DNA of 64,000 bases from Clostridiales bacterium (GTDB lineage: Bacteria > Bacillota > Clostridia > UBA1381), in contig JAQXTR010000011.1 of assembly GCA_029219585.1 (NCBI GenBank), positions 60,052-124,051 of the forward strand, given 5' to 3'. A program made the translations under genes and the position numbers. Positions 32,656 through 43,198 of this stretch are shown here, in pieces; positions within the stretch are counted from its first letter, which is position 1, and the number at the start of each line of letters is the position of its first letter. Below the pieces are notes generated by a model, which was not told the DNA's origin, ran no database searches, and saw only the letters and a list, made by a program, of their open reading frames with translations.

Positions 32656-32684
32656 TTGACAATTATAGAAAAATGGTGTAGAAT
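32656..32684 (+). promoter_or_regulatory. promoter for pgi
   Basis: TTGACA (32656-32661), 17 bases, TAGAAT (32679-32684), about 45 bases before the pgi ATG. Confidence 0.75.
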
Positions 32685-32729
32685 ATAGCTATAATCATTA
32701 TGTGTGTAATATTTACAGGAGGATTTACT

Positions 32730-34082
32730 ATGAGTGAATTGGTTTTTGATTATTCAAAAGCTGTTGATTTTGTTTCACAGGAAGAAATTGATGCGATGGC
32801 GCCTTATGTAAAGGTTGCTCATGAGGCAATTAATAACAAGACAGGTCTCGGAAGCGATTTCCTTGGTTGGGTAGATTTGCCGGTCGATTACGACAAGGAG
32901 GAGTTTGCCCGCATAAAGAAGGCGGCAGATAAAATACGTAAGGATTCAGAGATACTTATTGTTATAGGTATAGGCGGTTCATATCTCGGAGCGAGAGCTG
33001 CAATTGAGATGCTTTCACATTCATTTGCAAACGCGGTTTCTCCGGAGCTCAGAAACGGTCCGCAGATTTTCTATGCCGGCAACAGCATAAGCGCTACTTA
33101 TCTGGCAGAGCTTATCGAGGCTGTTGAGGGCAAGGATTTCTCAGTTAACGTAATTTCCAAATCGGGAACTACAACGGAGCCGGCAATAGCCTTCAGAGTT
33201 TTCAAGGAAATTCTTGAGAACAAGTATGGCAAGGAAGGCGCAAAGGAAAGAATTTACGCCACAACAGACAAGGCGCGCGGCGCACTTAAGACTCTGGCGG
33301 ATGCAGAGGGCTATGAGACCTTTGTGGTTCCGGACGATGTCGGCGGACGATTCAGTGTTCTTACAGCTGTCGGACTTCTTCCGATTGCTGCGGCAGGAAT
33401 TGATATAGACGCTATGATGCAGGGAGCGGCAGACGGACGTGAGCTTTACGGCAAGGCCGAGCTTTCGGAGAATCCGGCGTATCAGTATGCGGCGGTAAGG
33501 AATTGTCTGGCAAGAAAGGGCAAGACAGTTGAAATGCTTATCAACTTTGAACCCGCGCTTCATTATTTCGGCGAATGGTGGAAGCAGCTCTACGGTGAGA
33601 GCGAGGGTAAGGATCAGAAGGGTATATTCCCCGCAGCGGCTGATTTTTCAACCGATCTCCACTCAATGGGACAGTATATTCAGGACGGTCAGAGAATATT
33701 GTTTGAAACGGCTGTTCTGGTTGACGAGCCGAAAAAGAATGTAACAATCAAGGCTAATGATGATAATCTTGACGGACTTAACTTTCTTGCGGACAAGACT
33801 CTTGATTTTGTAAATCTCAAGGCTTCACAGGGTACAGCGCTGGCTCATGTTGACGGAGGCGTTCCCAATCTTGTGGTTAAGGTTCCGAAGCTTGATGCGT
33901 ATAATTTCGGAAAGCTTGTTTACTTCTTTGAAAAGGCATGCGGCATTTCGGGCTATCTCCTTGGAGTTAACCCCTTCAATCAGCCGGGCGTTGAGTCGTA
34001 CAAGAAAAATATGTTTGCACTTCTGGGCAAGCCGGGCTATACTGATATGCAGGCAGAGCTTGAGGCAAGACTGGCAAAATAA
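32730..34082 (+). CDS. pgi: glucose-6-phosphate isomerase
   Basis: About 450 residues, the glycolytic isomerase of glucose-6-phosphate and fructose-6-phosphate. Family landmarks: [17 protein letters not shown] (phosphate-binding loop), [18 protein letters not shown], the [19 protein letters not shown] signature, and [14 protein letters not shown] at the end with the catalytic Lys. Length suits the bacterial short form. AGGAGG lies 7 bases before the ATG at 32730. It stands after the GH13/AraC scar with its own promoter. Confidence 0.96.
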   Translation: MSELVFDYSKAVDFVSQEEIDAMAPYVKVAHEAINNKTGLGSDFLGWVDLPVDYDKEEFARIKKAADKIRKDSEILIVIGIGGSYLGARAAIEMLSHSFANAVSPELRNGPQIFYAGNSISATYLAELIEAVEGKDFSVNVISKSGTTTEPAIAFRVFKEILENKYGKEGAKERIYATTDKARGALKTLADAEGYETFVVPDDVGGRFSVLTAVGLLPIAAAGIDIDAMMQGAADGRELYGKAELSENPAYQYAAVRNCLARKGKTVEMLINFEPALHYFGEWWKQLYGESEGKDQKGIFPAAADFSTDLHSMGQYIQDGQRILFETAVLVDEPKKNVTIKANDDNLDGLNFLADKTLDFVNLKASQGTALAHVDGGVPNLVVKVPKLDAYNFGKLVYFFEKACGISGYLLGVNPFNQPGVESYKKNMFALLGKPGYTDMQAELEARLAK

Positions 34083-34161
34083 AGTTAAATATGTTTTCGG
34101 TATTTGTTATTCGGAAAGGGTACGGTATCGGAATTAACATAGAGAATGGAGGAAAAAGACT

Positions 34162-34575
34162 ATGGTAAAATTACTTATCGGTAAAAAGGGCACAGGTAAG
34201 ACAAAGGCTCTTATTGAGCAGGTTAATGCAGCTGCTGAGGTTGCAAAGGGCAATGTTGTTTTCATTTCTAACAACACTGCAAGCGCTATTTTCGATGTAT
34301 CGAGAAAGGTAAGACTGACAGCTACGGGCGATTTTGATATCGTAAACTACAGCGAGTTTGAAGGCTTTATCTGCGGTATTATCAGCGGCAATTACGACAT
34401 TACAAATATCTTTGTAGACGGTCTCTTTAAGATTGTAAGAAGCGATGATCTCGACGGACTTGAAAGCTTCCTTGCAAGACTTGATGTAATCAGCAGACGT
34501 TTCAGCATTGACTTCGTGCTTTCACTCAGCATTGATGCTGAAACAGCACCGGAGTATGTTAAGGCTTTAGCATAA
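34162..34575 (+). CDS. small P-loop protein of unknown function
   Basis: A 137-residue protein with a Walker A motif at its very start, GKKGTGKTKALIEQ (7-20), and acidic beta strands later (TNIFVDGLFKI, FVLSLSIDAE) that could be a degenerate Walker B. Similar proteins in clostridia are often labelled twitching motility or PilT-like without support; nothing here suggests pili. It probably binds ATP. GGAGGAAAAAG precedes the ATG. It lies between pgi and thrC, followed by a long inverted repeat. Confidence 0.6.
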   Translation: MVKLLIGKKGTGKTKALIEQVNAAAEVAKGNVVFISNNTASAIFDVSRKVRLTATGDFDIVNYSEFEGFICGIISGNYDITNIFVDGLFKIVRSDDLDGLESFLARLDVISRRFSIDFVLSLSIDAETAPEYVKALA

Positions 34576-34597
34576 AATTATATATAAATTAATAAAT

Positions 34598-34666
34598 CAG
34601 ACGGACGTAAAATTGAGCCGGATTATAAATTACGGACAGCCGGTAGGGGCAGGACACGTCCGTCTG
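34598..34666 (+). repeat. 11-base perfect inverted repeat upstream of thrC
   Basis: CAGACGGACGT (34598-34608) and ACGTCCGTCTG (34656-34666) enclose 47 bases that contain further GCCGG blocks, then T-rich sequence and the thrC ribosome site. It may terminate the upstream gene or form a regulated leader for thrC. Confidence 0.7.
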
Positions 34667-34688
34667 ACTGTTTATTTTGGAGGTAAAA

Positions 34689-36191
34689 ATGCAGTATCAT
34701 AGTACAAGGGATAACAGTATAAGCGTAAGCTCGGCGCAGGCGATAAAGCAGGGCTTGTCATCAGAGGGCGGGCTTTTTGTACCGGAGAGCTTTCCGGAGG
34801 TAACGCTTGATGAAATCGAAAATCTTGCGGAAATGTCGTACCATGAGAGAGCATATTTTGTTCTCAGTAAATTCCTGACCGACTTCTCGGAGGAGGATCT
34901 GAAAAATTGTATAGCATCAGCATACACGCGGGAGAAGTTCGGCACCGATGCGATAGCGCCGATGTATAAGCTGAATGATAAGGTTTATTTCCTTGAATTG
35001 TGGCACGGACCGACATGTGCTTTCAAGGATATGGCATTGCAGATTCTGCCGCATTTTCTCACAACCTCAATGCGTATGACAAACGAGAATGAAGAGATCA
35101 TTATTCTTGTTGCGACCTCAGGCGATACCGGTAAGGCAGCGCTTGAAGGCTTCAGGGATGTAAACGGTACAAGAATTATAGTATTCTATCCCGATAACGG
35201 AGTAAGTGAGATTCAAAAGCTTCAGATGGTTACACAGCGAGGCAACAATGTTTCCGTTGCGGCGGTAAACGGTAATTTTGATGACGCTCAGAGCGGCGTT
35301 AAGAAGATTTTCACCGACACCGTGTATAAGGAGCTGCTTGATAAAAACGGTTTCAAGCTTTCATCTGCAAATTCTATAAACTGGGGACGCCTTGTTCCGC
35401 AGATAGTTTACTACTTCTCGGCGTATGCGGATTTGCTGGCTTCAAAGGAAATATCAATAGGGGACGAAATAAACGTTGTTGTTCCGACAGGTAATTTCGG
35501 TAATATCCTTGCTGCATATTATGCTAAAAAGATGGGACTTCCGATAAGAAAGTTCATTTGTGCATCAAACGAAAATAATGTGCTTACAGATTTTATAAAG
35601 ACCGGTGTATACGACAAGAATAGACGTTTTCACACGACAATATCACCGTCGATGGATATTCTTATTTCGTCAAATCTTGAAAGATTCCTCTATGATCTCT
35701 CCGGCAGAAATGACCGGATCGTCAGCGGCTTTATGTCAAAGCTTTCCGAGGACGGAGAATATGAGGTATCGGCAGACATCAGGACGGCAATGCAGAAGCT
35801 TTTCGATGCCGACTGCTGCGACGATAAGGAAACGATGGCTGCAATCAGGGCTACATATGAAGAGAGCGGCTATGTAATGGATACGCACACTGCCGTGGCA
35901 AAGAGCGTATATGACAAATATACTGCAAGAACAGGCGACACTACAAAGACTGTTATCGCTTCAACCGCAAGCCCGTTTAAATTCAACCAGAGTGTTCTCA
36001 TCGCGCTTGAGGACTATAATGCAGTTGCCGGAAAAAATGAATTTGAGCTTCTTGAAATGCTTGAAAAGAAAAGCGGTATGAAGTGTCCTGCATCATTGTC
36101 GGAGCTGAAGGACCGTACACCTATCTTTGATACGGTTGTTGAAAAGGAACAGATGGAAAATACAGTAAGTGATTTTCTTAAGGTGGAGTAA
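34689..36191 (+). CDS. thrC: threonine synthase
   Basis: A 500-residue PLP enzyme that converts O-phosphohomoserine to threonine. Landmarks: STRDNSISVSSAQAIKQGLS near the start, the PLP lysine in HGPTCAFKDMALQ, LVATSGDTGKAALEGF, and VVPTGNFGNILAAYYAKKMG. It is the longer, fungal/E. coli-like (type with the N-terminal extension) form. GGAGG lies 5 bases before the ATG at 34689; a TTG four codons earlier coincides with the ribosome site. No hom or thrB genes adjoin it. Confidence 0.95.
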   Translation: MQYHSTRDNSISVSSAQAIKQGLSSEGGLFVPESFPEVTLDEIENLAEMSYHERAYFVLSKFLTDFSEEDLKNCIASAYTREKFGTDAIAPMYKLNDKVYFLELWHGPTCAFKDMALQILPHFLTTSMRMTNENEEIIILVATSGDTGKAALEGFRDVNGTRIIVFYPDNGVSEIQKLQMVTQRGNNVSVAAVNGNFDDAQSGVKKIFTDTVYKELLDKNGFKLSSANSINWGRLVPQIVYYFSAYADLLASKEISIGDEINVVVPTGNFGNILAAYYAKKMGLPIRKFICASNENNVLTDFIKTGVYDKNRRFHTTISPSMDILISSNLERFLYDLSGRNDRIVSGFMSKLSEDGEYEVSADIRTAMQKLFDADCCDDKETMAAIRATYEESGYVMDTHTAVAKSVYDKYTARTGDTTKTVIASTASPFKFNQSVLIALEDYNAVAGKNEFELLEMLEKKSGMKCPASLSELKDRTPIFDTVVEKEQMENTVSDFLKVE

Positions 36192-36199
36192 CCGCGGCA

Positions 36200-36226
36200 G
36201 GGAGCACTTATGCTCCCTATATTCTT
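36200..36226 (+). terminator. probable terminator after thrC
   Basis: GGGAGCA (36200-36206) CTTA TGCTCCC (36211-36217), followed by TATATTCTT. A strong small stem with an imperfect T run. Confidence 0.6.
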
Positions 36227-36246
36227 ATCAGAAAGGAATTTAGACT

Positions 36247-37533
36247 ATGATTAGTACAGAGAACATAAAAAACGGGCTTATAAGCGGAGATTTTAACGAT
36301 AAGCTTGCCTATCTGTATTCATGCTCAGGTGATGTTAAGCCGTATGCAGACAGATTTCTGAGCGTTATAGAGGGCTATACAAATACCTTCGGTCAGGCAG
36401 ATGAGCTTGCACTGTTCTCCGCACCGGGAAGAACGGAGATAGGCGGTAATCACACAGACCATCAGCACGGCTGTGTGCTTGCGGGAAGCGTAAATCTTGA
36501 TGTGCTTGCGGCTGTTTCGCTCAACAATGAAAATGTTGTGAGAATACAGTCAAAGGGCTACGATATGGATGAAATTTCTCTTGACGATCTTGAAATACAT
36601 CCGGAGCAATATGACAAGGCAATTGCGCTCATCCGCGGAGTCCTCAGAAAATTTTCTGATATGGGCTATGAGCTTAAGGGCTTTAACGCGTATACCGAAT
36701 CGAATGTCATGAAGGGCTCGGGCTTATCATCCTCAGCCGCATTTGAGGTGCTTGTCGGAACAATAGTAAATCACCTCTTCGCAAACGCAGAGGTTGATCC
36801 GGTTGAGGTCGCAAAAATCGGACAGTTTGCCGAGAATGTATATTATAACAAGCCCAGCGGTCTTCTCGACCAGATGGCATCATCAGTCGGCGCTGTTGTG
36901 GCTGTTGACTTCAAGGATAACGATAAGCCGGCAGTAAGAAAGGTTGATTTTGACCTTTCAAAATACGATCATTCATTATGCATTATTGACAGCGGTGCAG
37001 ATCATGCTGAGCTTACTCATGAATATGCGGCTGTTCCGGCTGAAATGAAAGCGGTTGCGGCATACTTCGGCAAGGAGTTCTTAAGAGAGGTTGATAAAGC
37101 GGACTTTATGAAGGAAATTAAGAATATCCGCGCTGCGGTAAAAAATGACAGAGCGGTGCTTCGCGCATATCATTTCTTCAACGATTCCGATCGTGCGGTA
37201 GAAGAGGCGGCAGCTCTTGAAGCGGGTGATTTTGAACGCTTCTGCGGATTAATCAAGGATTCGGGCAGATCGTCATATATGTATCTGCAGAATGTATATG
37301 CGTCAAGCATTCCGTATCAGCAGGCTGTATCACTTACAATCGCGCTCTGCGGTGAGCTTCTGGGCGGCAGAGGCGCATACAGGGTTCACGGCGGCGGCTT
37401 TGCCGGTACTGTTCAGGCGTTTGTGCCAAATGATATGCTTGATGAGTTTAAAGCAGGCATTGAGGCAGTCCTCGGTGAGGGAATGTGTCATGTTCTGCAG
37501 ATAAGACCGGTCGGTGGTTACAGACTGGTTTAA
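36247..37533 (+). CDS. galK: galactokinase
   Basis: A 428-residue GHMP kinase that phosphorylates galactose at C1 in the Leloir pathway. Signatures: PGRTEIGGNHTDHQHGCVLA (galactokinase motif, about 60-79), MKGSGLSSSAAFEVLVG (ATP loop), and GGRGAYRVHGGGFAGTVQAF near the C-terminus. Length is slightly greater than the usual 390. AAAGGA precedes the ATG. galT and galE are not in the window; the beta-galactosidase at 60-62.8 kb could supply galactose, but the genes are far apart. Confidence 0.93.
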   Translation: MISTENIKNGLISGDFNDKLAYLYSCSGDVKPYADRFLSVIEGYTNTFGQADELALFSAPGRTEIGGNHTDHQHGCVLAGSVNLDVLAAVSLNNENVVRIQSKGYDMDEISLDDLEIHPEQYDKAIALIRGVLRKFSDMGYELKGFNAYTESNVMKGSGLSSSAAFEVLVGTIVNHLFANAEVDPVEVAKIGQFAENVYYNKPSGLLDQMASSVGAVVAVDFKDNDKPAVRKVDFDLSKYDHSLCIIDSGADHAELTHEYAAVPAEMKAVAAYFGKEFLREVDKADFMKEIKNIRAAVKNDRAVLRAYHFFNDSDRAVEEAAALEAGDFERFCGLIKDSGRSSYMYLQNVYASSIPYQQAVSLTIALCGELLGGRGAYRVHGGGFAGTVQAFVPNDMLDEFKAGIEAVLGEGMCHVLQIRPVGGYRLV

Positions 37534-37538
37534 TATAA

Positions 37539-37570
37539 AAAAAATCAGAGCCTTGTGTTCTGATTTTTTT
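37539..37570 (+). terminator. intrinsic terminator after galK
   Basis: AAAATCAGA pairs with TCTGATTTT around a 9-base loop, with a T run at the end. Confidence 0.8.
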
Positions 37571-37602
37571 ATTGCCGCAGTATTTATAATAATGGTGATA
37601 TA

Positions 37603-38376
37603 ATGAAAATCAAAGTGAATCCATTGACAATTATTCTTTTTTTGACGGCGTGCTTTACCGGAAGTATATCCGTACTTGCGGTTACCTATGCCGTTATGGC
37701 AGCGCATGAGTTTGCTCATCTGACGGCGGCGTTATGTATCGGTCTGCGTCCCGAGAGCATGACCTTTTCACCGTTCGGCGTTCATCTCGAGCTTAAAAAC
37801 CGGATTGTAAGGTCGCTGACGGATGAGATTATTGTATATGCGGCAGGGCCGCTTGTCAATGCTCTTTTGGCTTTGGCTGCGCTTTATATCGGATGCGGAG
37901 AGCTTTACCGGATAAATACTGCGCTGCTGATTATGAATCTGCTGCCTGTGGCGCCTCTTGACGGAGGGATAATATTGAAGCGAATACTGTCCTGTAAATA
38001 CGGAACGGAGGCCTCAAGGCGGATTATGAAGGTATCAGCCGCGATTCTTTCATCTGCTATGTTGTGTACCGCAGCAGTCAGCTTGTATTACGGTATAATA
38101 AACTTATCCGCATTTATAATGGCGCTGTTTCTTCTGGGCAATCTGATAACAGGTAAGGAGCTTTATAATATTGATTTTATAAATGCCGTAGCCAATGATA
38201 AAAAAAGCTCCAACAAGGCAAGACTTGTGATTGTCGATAACAGACATAAGCTTATAGACGCGGCAAAAACAATAACTCCGTCACATACAACAATTGCAGC
38301 CATTCTTGACGATGACGGCAGGCTGACCGGCTTTATGACGGAAAAAGAGATAATAGATAAGGCGGCAGACGGCTGA
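37603..38376 (+). CDS. spoIVFB: SpoIVFB-like M50 intramembrane metalloprotease with a CBS-like domain
   Basis: A 257-residue membrane protease. Zinc motif HEFAH lies at 35-39 in the second hydrophobic segment, and the third ligand Asp in NLLPVAPLDGG is at 120. About six hydrophobic segments are followed by a C-terminal CBS-like domain (about 200-257), the layout of SpoIVFB, which cleaves pro-sigmaK in the mother cell and whose CBS domain binds ATP. No spoIVFA inhibitor gene lies beside it. The ribosome site is weak (ATGGTGATATA before the ATG). The substrate is inferred from the family. Confidence 0.8.
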   Translation: MKIKVNPLTIILFLTACFTGSISVLAVTYAVMAAHEFAHLTAALCIGLRPESMTFSPFGVHLELKNRIVRSLTDEIIVYAAGPLVNALLALAALYIGCGELYRINTALLIMNLLPVAPLDGGIILKRILSCKYGTEASRRIMKVSAAILSSAMLCTAAVSLYYGIINLSAFIMALFLLGNLITGKELYNIDFINAVANDKKSSNKARLVIVDNRHKLIDAAKTITPSHTTIAAILDDDGRLTGFMTEKEIIDKAADG

Positions 38377-38403
38377 GAAATTTAATATCATATAAAATAG
38401 GGG

Positions 38404-38432
38404 TAGATTTTTCTTTTTGTTTGTGATATAAT
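38404..38432 (+). promoter_or_regulatory. possible promoter for ftsK
   Basis: TATAAT (38427-38432) is perfect, but the -35 region (38404-38409, TAGATT) is poor. About 30 bases before the ftsK ATG. Confidence 0.35.
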
Positions 38433-38463
38433 AAATATAATTATTACAAATAGAGGAGAAAAA

Positions 38464-41220
38464 ATGGCAGCAAAAAAAGGTTCAGTTAATAAATCAAAAA
38501 AAACGGCAAAGAAAAGGACAGCAGTTCCGGCAAAGCAGGCTGAAGAAAATTCTTTGCTGAATCCGTTATTTATACACGGCGCGGTATTGTCGGTTATCAT
38601 TGCGGCGACACTTATATCTATGTATATAGAAACCGATGCAATTGTTCCTGTGGCGGTTAAAAGCGTCTGCGGTGGCTTGTTCGGTATTATGGCGTATATC
38701 CTGCCTGCAATATTTATAGGAATGCTTATATATCTGGTAAATACAAAATCAATCGAAAGAATGTGGCAGAAGCTTATTCTGCTGTTTCTGGAGCTGGCGG
38801 ATATCTGCGCGATTATCGGACTGTTTGCGGATTATGATGTCGCTTCGGCATACTCAATATGCAGCGCATATACAAACGGCGGCGGTACGGTAGGTGTCGG
38901 AATAGCGCAGTGGCTTTCGGGACTGATAAGTGAAATAGGCGCTTTTCTTTTGCTGATAGTCCTGTTTGTTGCAATGGGATGTCTGATTGCAAAAATCAAT
39001 ATAATGCCGTATATTATAAACGGAATAAAACGCTTTATGGGCTTTTCCTCGGATACATTTGAACGTGTAAGGAAGAGGAGAGCCGACGGTTCGCCCGAGT
39101 ATGGCCGGGAGCGGGATGAGGATGATATTTCAGAGCCGGATGAGTGGGAATTTTACCCGGAAGACGAAAACAGGGGCAGAAAGAAGAGCAGGCGTTTAAA
39201 ACATGATCTTCCTTCGGATGATACTGTTCCGAAGGGACTGGGAGAACGCAGGAGAGAGAACGGCGGTGATCCTTACGCGGGCAGTCCTATGGATATAGCA
39301 AAGGACTTCGCAATAGATCTTGAGCATAACAGCGGTGTGCAGAATAATAATATTTTAAACGACGGATATGATGACGACAAGCGGTTTGACTTGTATAATA
39401 TGCGTTTTGACGACAGCAGTATACCGGTGTCGGGGGAAACTGTCGGCACAACCGGTTCGTTTGATCCGCTCAGGGAGCAGCCCGCGCCGGAAATAAGCTC
39501 CGGTAAAGCGGAGAGGAAGACGATAGATTCAAAGCTCGCGGCTGCGCAGACGGAAAGCGGCAGTAAGTTTGACGACAGTATATTTAATACCTATTCCGAT
39601 CCTCCGGTTCCCGTTGATGAAGCCTGTACAGGAGCGAATGAAGCAGAAACAGTGGAAAAGAAGAAGACCAAGTCGCGCAGACTTTCGGAAGCCGAAAAGG
39701 ACAGCATTATTTCCGAGCTTGACGATGCGATGGCAGGGGAACACTATGAATATCATTATCCGCCGCTTGAGCTCCTTGATAATCCGAAACGCACTTCAAA
39801 CGATCAGCGTCATGAGCTGTATAAAAAGGCGGAGCAGCTTATATCTGTGCTTGACAATTTCGGAGTCAAGGCAAAGCCGGTTCAGGTGACGCAGGGTCCG
39901 ACTGTTACAAGATATGAGATTCAGCCGTCAAGCGGAACAAAGCTTTCTAAAATTGTCGGACTTGCCGATGATATTGCACTGAATCTGGCGGTTTCTACCG
40001 TTCTTATAGCGCCTGTACCGGGAAAGGCGGCAACGGTAGGCGTGGAAATCCCAAATAATAACGTAACGCCTGTCACAATCCGTGAAATGCTCGAATCACC
40101 GGAGTTCAGGAATGCAAAGTCAAAGCTTACGGTATGTCTGGGCAAGGATATAGGCGGAAATGTGGTTGTAGGCGATATTGCCAAATGGCCTCATGCTCTT
40201 ATAGCAGGTGCTACAGGCTCAGGTAAATCGGTATGTATAAATACAATTATAGCTTCAATTCTGTATAAGGCAAATCCGGAGGATGTAAAGCTCATAATGG
40301 TTGACCCGAAGCAGGTTGAGCTTGGCGTATATAACGGTATACCGCATCTTCTTATTCCTGTGGTAACGGAGGCGAAAAAAGCCGCAGGCGCCCTGAACTG
40401 GGCGGTACAGGAGATGATGCACCGCTATGAGCTGTTTAAGGAAACGGGAGTAAGAAAGCTTGAGGGTTATAACAAGCTGATGGGAAACACAGGCGGTGAA
40501 AAGCTGCCGCAGCTTGTAATTATAATAGACGAGCTTGCGGACCTTATGATGGTTGCCGCGAAGGAGGTAGAGGATTACATCTGCCGTCTTGCGCAGCTTG
40601 CAAGAGCCGCAGGCATTCACCTTATTATAGCAACGCAGCGACCGTCGGTTGATGTAATAACAGGTCTTATAAAGGCCAATATCCCTTCAAGGATTGCGTT
40701 CTTTGTTTCATCACAGGTAGACAGCCGTACAATCCTGGACAAGGCGGGAGCGGAGAAGCTTCTGGGAATGGGCGATATGCTCTATTTCCCCACAGGCGCG
40801 CGCTCTACAAGACGTGTGCAGGGCGCGTTTGTATCGGACGGCGAGGTTGAAAGAATCATTGACTTTATAAAGGATACATCTCCCCGGACGCATTACAGCG
40901 AGGATCTTGCGGAGCATATTGAACGTATTCAGCTCGGAGAAAACGGAGTCACGCCGGACAAGGAGGAGGACGGAGACGCGCTTCTTCCCGAGGCAATTCA
41001 GCTGGCAGTGGAGCTTGGTAAGATTTCGACCTCAATGGTACAGCGTCGTTTGAGTGTCGGATATTCAAGGGCAGGACGAATTATAGATCAGATGGAGGCA
41101 AGAGGGATAATATCTCCCGCAAACGGCTCAAAGCCCCGTGATGTGCTTATATCGCACGCGGATATGGATACATTCCACTCTGAGGGACTTTCGGAGGATG
41201 ACGAACATGGAGAAGAATGA
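38464..41220 (+). CDS. ftsK: FtsK/SpoIIIE DNA translocase
   Basis: A 918-residue septal DNA pump. The Lys-rich N-terminus leads to four hydrophobic segments (about 38-200), then a long acidic linker (about 215-430), the alpha/beta motor with Walker A GATGSGKS (about 582-589) and Walker [13 protein letters not shown] (about 682-693), and the C-terminal winged-helix gamma domain ([20 protein letters not shown], about 860-880) that reads orientation sequences. In a spore former it moves the chromosome into the forespore and also serves division. AGAGGAG precedes the ATG. Its 3' end overlaps the start of ygiQ by 14 bases. Confidence 0.95.
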   Translation: MAAKKGSVNKSKKTAKKRTAVPAKQAEENSLLNPLFIHGAVLSVIIAATLISMYIETDAIVPVAVKSVCGGLFGIMAYILPAIFIGMLIYLVNTKSIERMWQKLILLFLELADICAIIGLFADYDVASAYSICSAYTNGGGTVGVGIAQWLSGLISEIGAFLLLIVLFVAMGCLIAKINIMPYIINGIKRFMGFSSDTFERVRKRRADGSPEYGRERDEDDISEPDEWEFYPEDENRGRKKSRRLKHDLPSDDTVPKGLGERRRENGGDPYAGSPMDIAKDFAIDLEHNSGVQNNNILNDGYDDDKRFDLYNMRFDDSSIPVSGETVGTTGSFDPLREQPAPEISSGKAERKTIDSKLAAAQTESGSKFDDSIFNTYSDPPVPVDEACTGANEAETVEKKKTKSRRLSEAEKDSIISELDDAMAGEHYEYHYPPLELLDNPKRTSNDQRHELYKKAEQLISVLDNFGVKAKPVQVTQGPTVTRYEIQPSSGTKLSKIVGLADDIALNLAVSTVLIAPVPGKAATVGVEIPNNNVTPVTIREMLESPEFRNAKSKLTVCLGKDIGGNVVVGDIAKWPHALIAGATGSGKSVCINTIIASILYKANPEDVKLIMVDPKQVELGVYNGIPHLLIPVVTEAKKAAGALNWAVQEMMHRYELFKETGVRKLEGYNKLMGNTGGEKLPQLVIIIDELADLMMVAAKEVEDYICRLAQLARAAGIHLIIATQRPSVDVITGLIKANIPSRIAFFVSSQVDSRTILDKAGAEKLLGMGDMLYFPTGARSTRRVQGAFVSDGEVERIIDFIKDTSPRTHYSEDLAEHIERIQLGENGVTPDKEEDGDALLPEAIQLAVELGKISTSMVQRRLSVGYSRAGRIIDQMEARGIISPANGSKPRDVLISHADMDTFHSEGLSEDDEHGEE

Positions 41221-43198
41221 TTTTCTTCCGGTCAGTAAGGAGGATATGCAAAAACGCGGATGGGATTATTATGATTTTTTATATATTATAGGAGATGCGT
41301 ATGTTGATCATCCCAGCTTCGGACATGCTATCATATCAAGACTGCTTGAGTCGCGGGGATACCGTGTGGCGATATGCGCGCAGCCCGACTGGCACAGTGC
41401 GGAGCCGCTTAAGAAATTCGGTAAACCGCGTCTGGGTGTACTTGTTACTGCCGGAAATATAGACAGCATGGTAAATCACTATACGGTAAATAAAAAACGC
41501 CGTCATGATGATGCGTATTCACCTGAAAACAAGGCGGGACACAGACCTGACAGGGCGACAATAGTGTATTGCAACAGGGCAAGGGAAGCGTTCGGGAAAA
41601 TACCGATACTGATAGGCGGAGTAGAGGCAAGTCTCAGACGCTTTGCACATTATGATTACTGGGATGATAAGGTGCGCCGCTCAATCCTTATTGACAGCGG
41701 CGCAGATATACTGATGTACGGTATGGGAGAACGTCAGATTACAGAGCTTGCGGATATGCTCAATATGGGAATAGAGGTTGAAAATATGATTACCGTCCCC
41801 GGTACGTGCTTTATCTCCTCAAGCGCGGACGGTTACAAGGAGATACCCTCCTTTGAGGAATGTGTTTCCGATAAACGGGCATATGCAATATCGTGCAGAG
41901 AGCAATATCTTGAACAGAATCCATATACGGGAGAGGCTCTTGCGCAGAAGCATGGTGACAGATACCTTATACAGAATCCGCCGCAGCCCCCTCTGCAAAC
42001 CTATGAGCTTGACGAGGTGGCGCAGCTGCCGTATATGAGAAATTACCATCCAATGTATAAAGCGTCGGGAGGCATCAAGGCAATTGAGGAGGTTAAATTC
42101 TCACTTTCAATGAACCGCGGCTGCTACGGAAGCTGCAGCTTCTGCGCGCTGGCATTTCATCAGGGGCGGATTGTAACATCAAGAAGTGATGAGAGTATTA
42201 TTAAAGAGGCAAAGCTGATGATTAAGGACCCGGATTTCAAGGGATATATCCATGACGTCGGAGGCCCCACCGCAAACTTTCGTGATCTTGCCTGCGCAAA
42301 GCAGTCAGAATACGGCGCGTGCAGAGATAAGCGGTGTCTGTGGCCGCAGCCGTGCAAGAATATGAGAATCGACCATACGAGGTATCTAAAGCTTTTGCGG
42401 AAGCTGCGCGCGCTCCCGGGCGTTAAAAAAGTGTTCATAAGATCGGGTATACGTTTTGACTATTTAATGGCGGATAAAGATGACACATTTTTCAGAGAGC
42501 TTATAAAATATCATACAAGCGGTCAGCTGAGGGTTGCGCCGGAGCATGTATCCGACAATGTTCTGCGATATATGGGCAAGCCGCCGAGAAGAGTTTATGA
42601 CAGCTTTATGGATAAGTTTTATAAGCTTAATGATGAAATGAGGCTGAACCAGTATGCTGTGCCGTACCTCATGTCAAGCCATCCGGGTTCGACAATGAAG
42701 GATGCGATAAAGCTTGCGGAATATCTTAACGAGCACAGGATCAATCCTGAGCAGGTTCAGGACTTTTACCCGACTCCCGGAACGATTTCAACCTGTATGT
42801 ATTATACAGGACTTGATCCGTTTACCATGAAGCCGGTATACGTTCCGAGGTCAAAAAAGGAAAAGGAAGCGCAGCGGGCGCTGCTGCAATTCACAAAGCC
42901 TGAGAATTATGAAACAGTCCGCAGGGCGCTTGTTGAGTGCGGCAGGGAGGACCTGATCGGTTTTGCGCCGAGGTGTCTTATAAAGCCGTTTAAAGAAGAT
43001 TTTAATAAAGATAAAAAAGTATATAAAGGAAAAGGTGATAAACATGGCAATGCTTCTGAAGGGAAAAGAAGTTTCAGCAAGAATAAAGGACGAAATGAGG
43101 GAAGAGGTAAAAAAACTTCAGGCGCGCGGAATAAATCCGGGGCTGGCGGTAATACTGGTAGGAGAGGATCCGGCAAGTCAGGTATACGTAAGAAATAA
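41207..43198 (+). CDS. ygiQ: YgiQ-family radical SAM protein with a long basic tail
   Basis: About 663 residues. The radical SAM cluster motif is CYGSCSFC (Cys305, Cys309, Cys312). N-terminal landmarks ([40 protein letters not shown]) are characteristic of YgiQ, whose reaction is unknown. The C-terminus (about 610-663) is Lys/Arg/Gly/Ser-rich without order, and its last 51 codons overlap folD in another frame. Start: the ATG at 41207 with GGAGG 9 bases upstream, inside the end of ftsK; an in-frame ATG at 41138 lies deeper in ftsK and is unlikely. Confidence 0.85.
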   Translation: MEKNDFLPVSKEDMQKRGWDYYDFLYIIGDAYVDHPSFGHAIISRLLESRGYRVAICAQPDWHSAEPLKKFGKPRLGVLVTAGNIDSMVNHYTVNKKRRHDDAYSPENKAGHRPDRATIVYCNRAREAFGKIPILIGGVEASLRRFAHYDYWDDKVRRSILIDSGADILMYGMGERQITELADMLNMGIEVENMITVPGTCFISSSADGYKEIPSFEECVSDKRAYAISCREQYLEQNPYTGEALAQKHGDRYLIQNPPQPPLQTYELDEVAQLPYMRNYHPMYKASGGIKAIEEVKFSLSMNRGCYGSCSFCALAFHQGRIVTSRSDESIIKEAKLMIKDPDFKGYIHDVGGPTANFRDLACAKQSEYGACRDKRCLWPQPCKNMRIDHTRYLKLLRKLRALPGVKKVFIRSGIRFDYLMADKDDTFFRELIKYHTSGQLRVAPEHVSDNVLRYMGKPPRRVYDSFMDKFYKLNDEMRLNQYAVPYLMSSHPGSTMKDAIKLAEYLNEHRINPEQVQDFYPTPGTISTCMYYTGLDPFTMKPVYVPRSKKEKEAQRALLQFTKPENYETVRRALVECGREDLIGFAPRCLIKPFKEDFNKDKKVYKGKGDKHGNASEGKRSFSKNKGRNEGRGKKTSGARNKSGAGGNTGRRGSGKSGIRKK

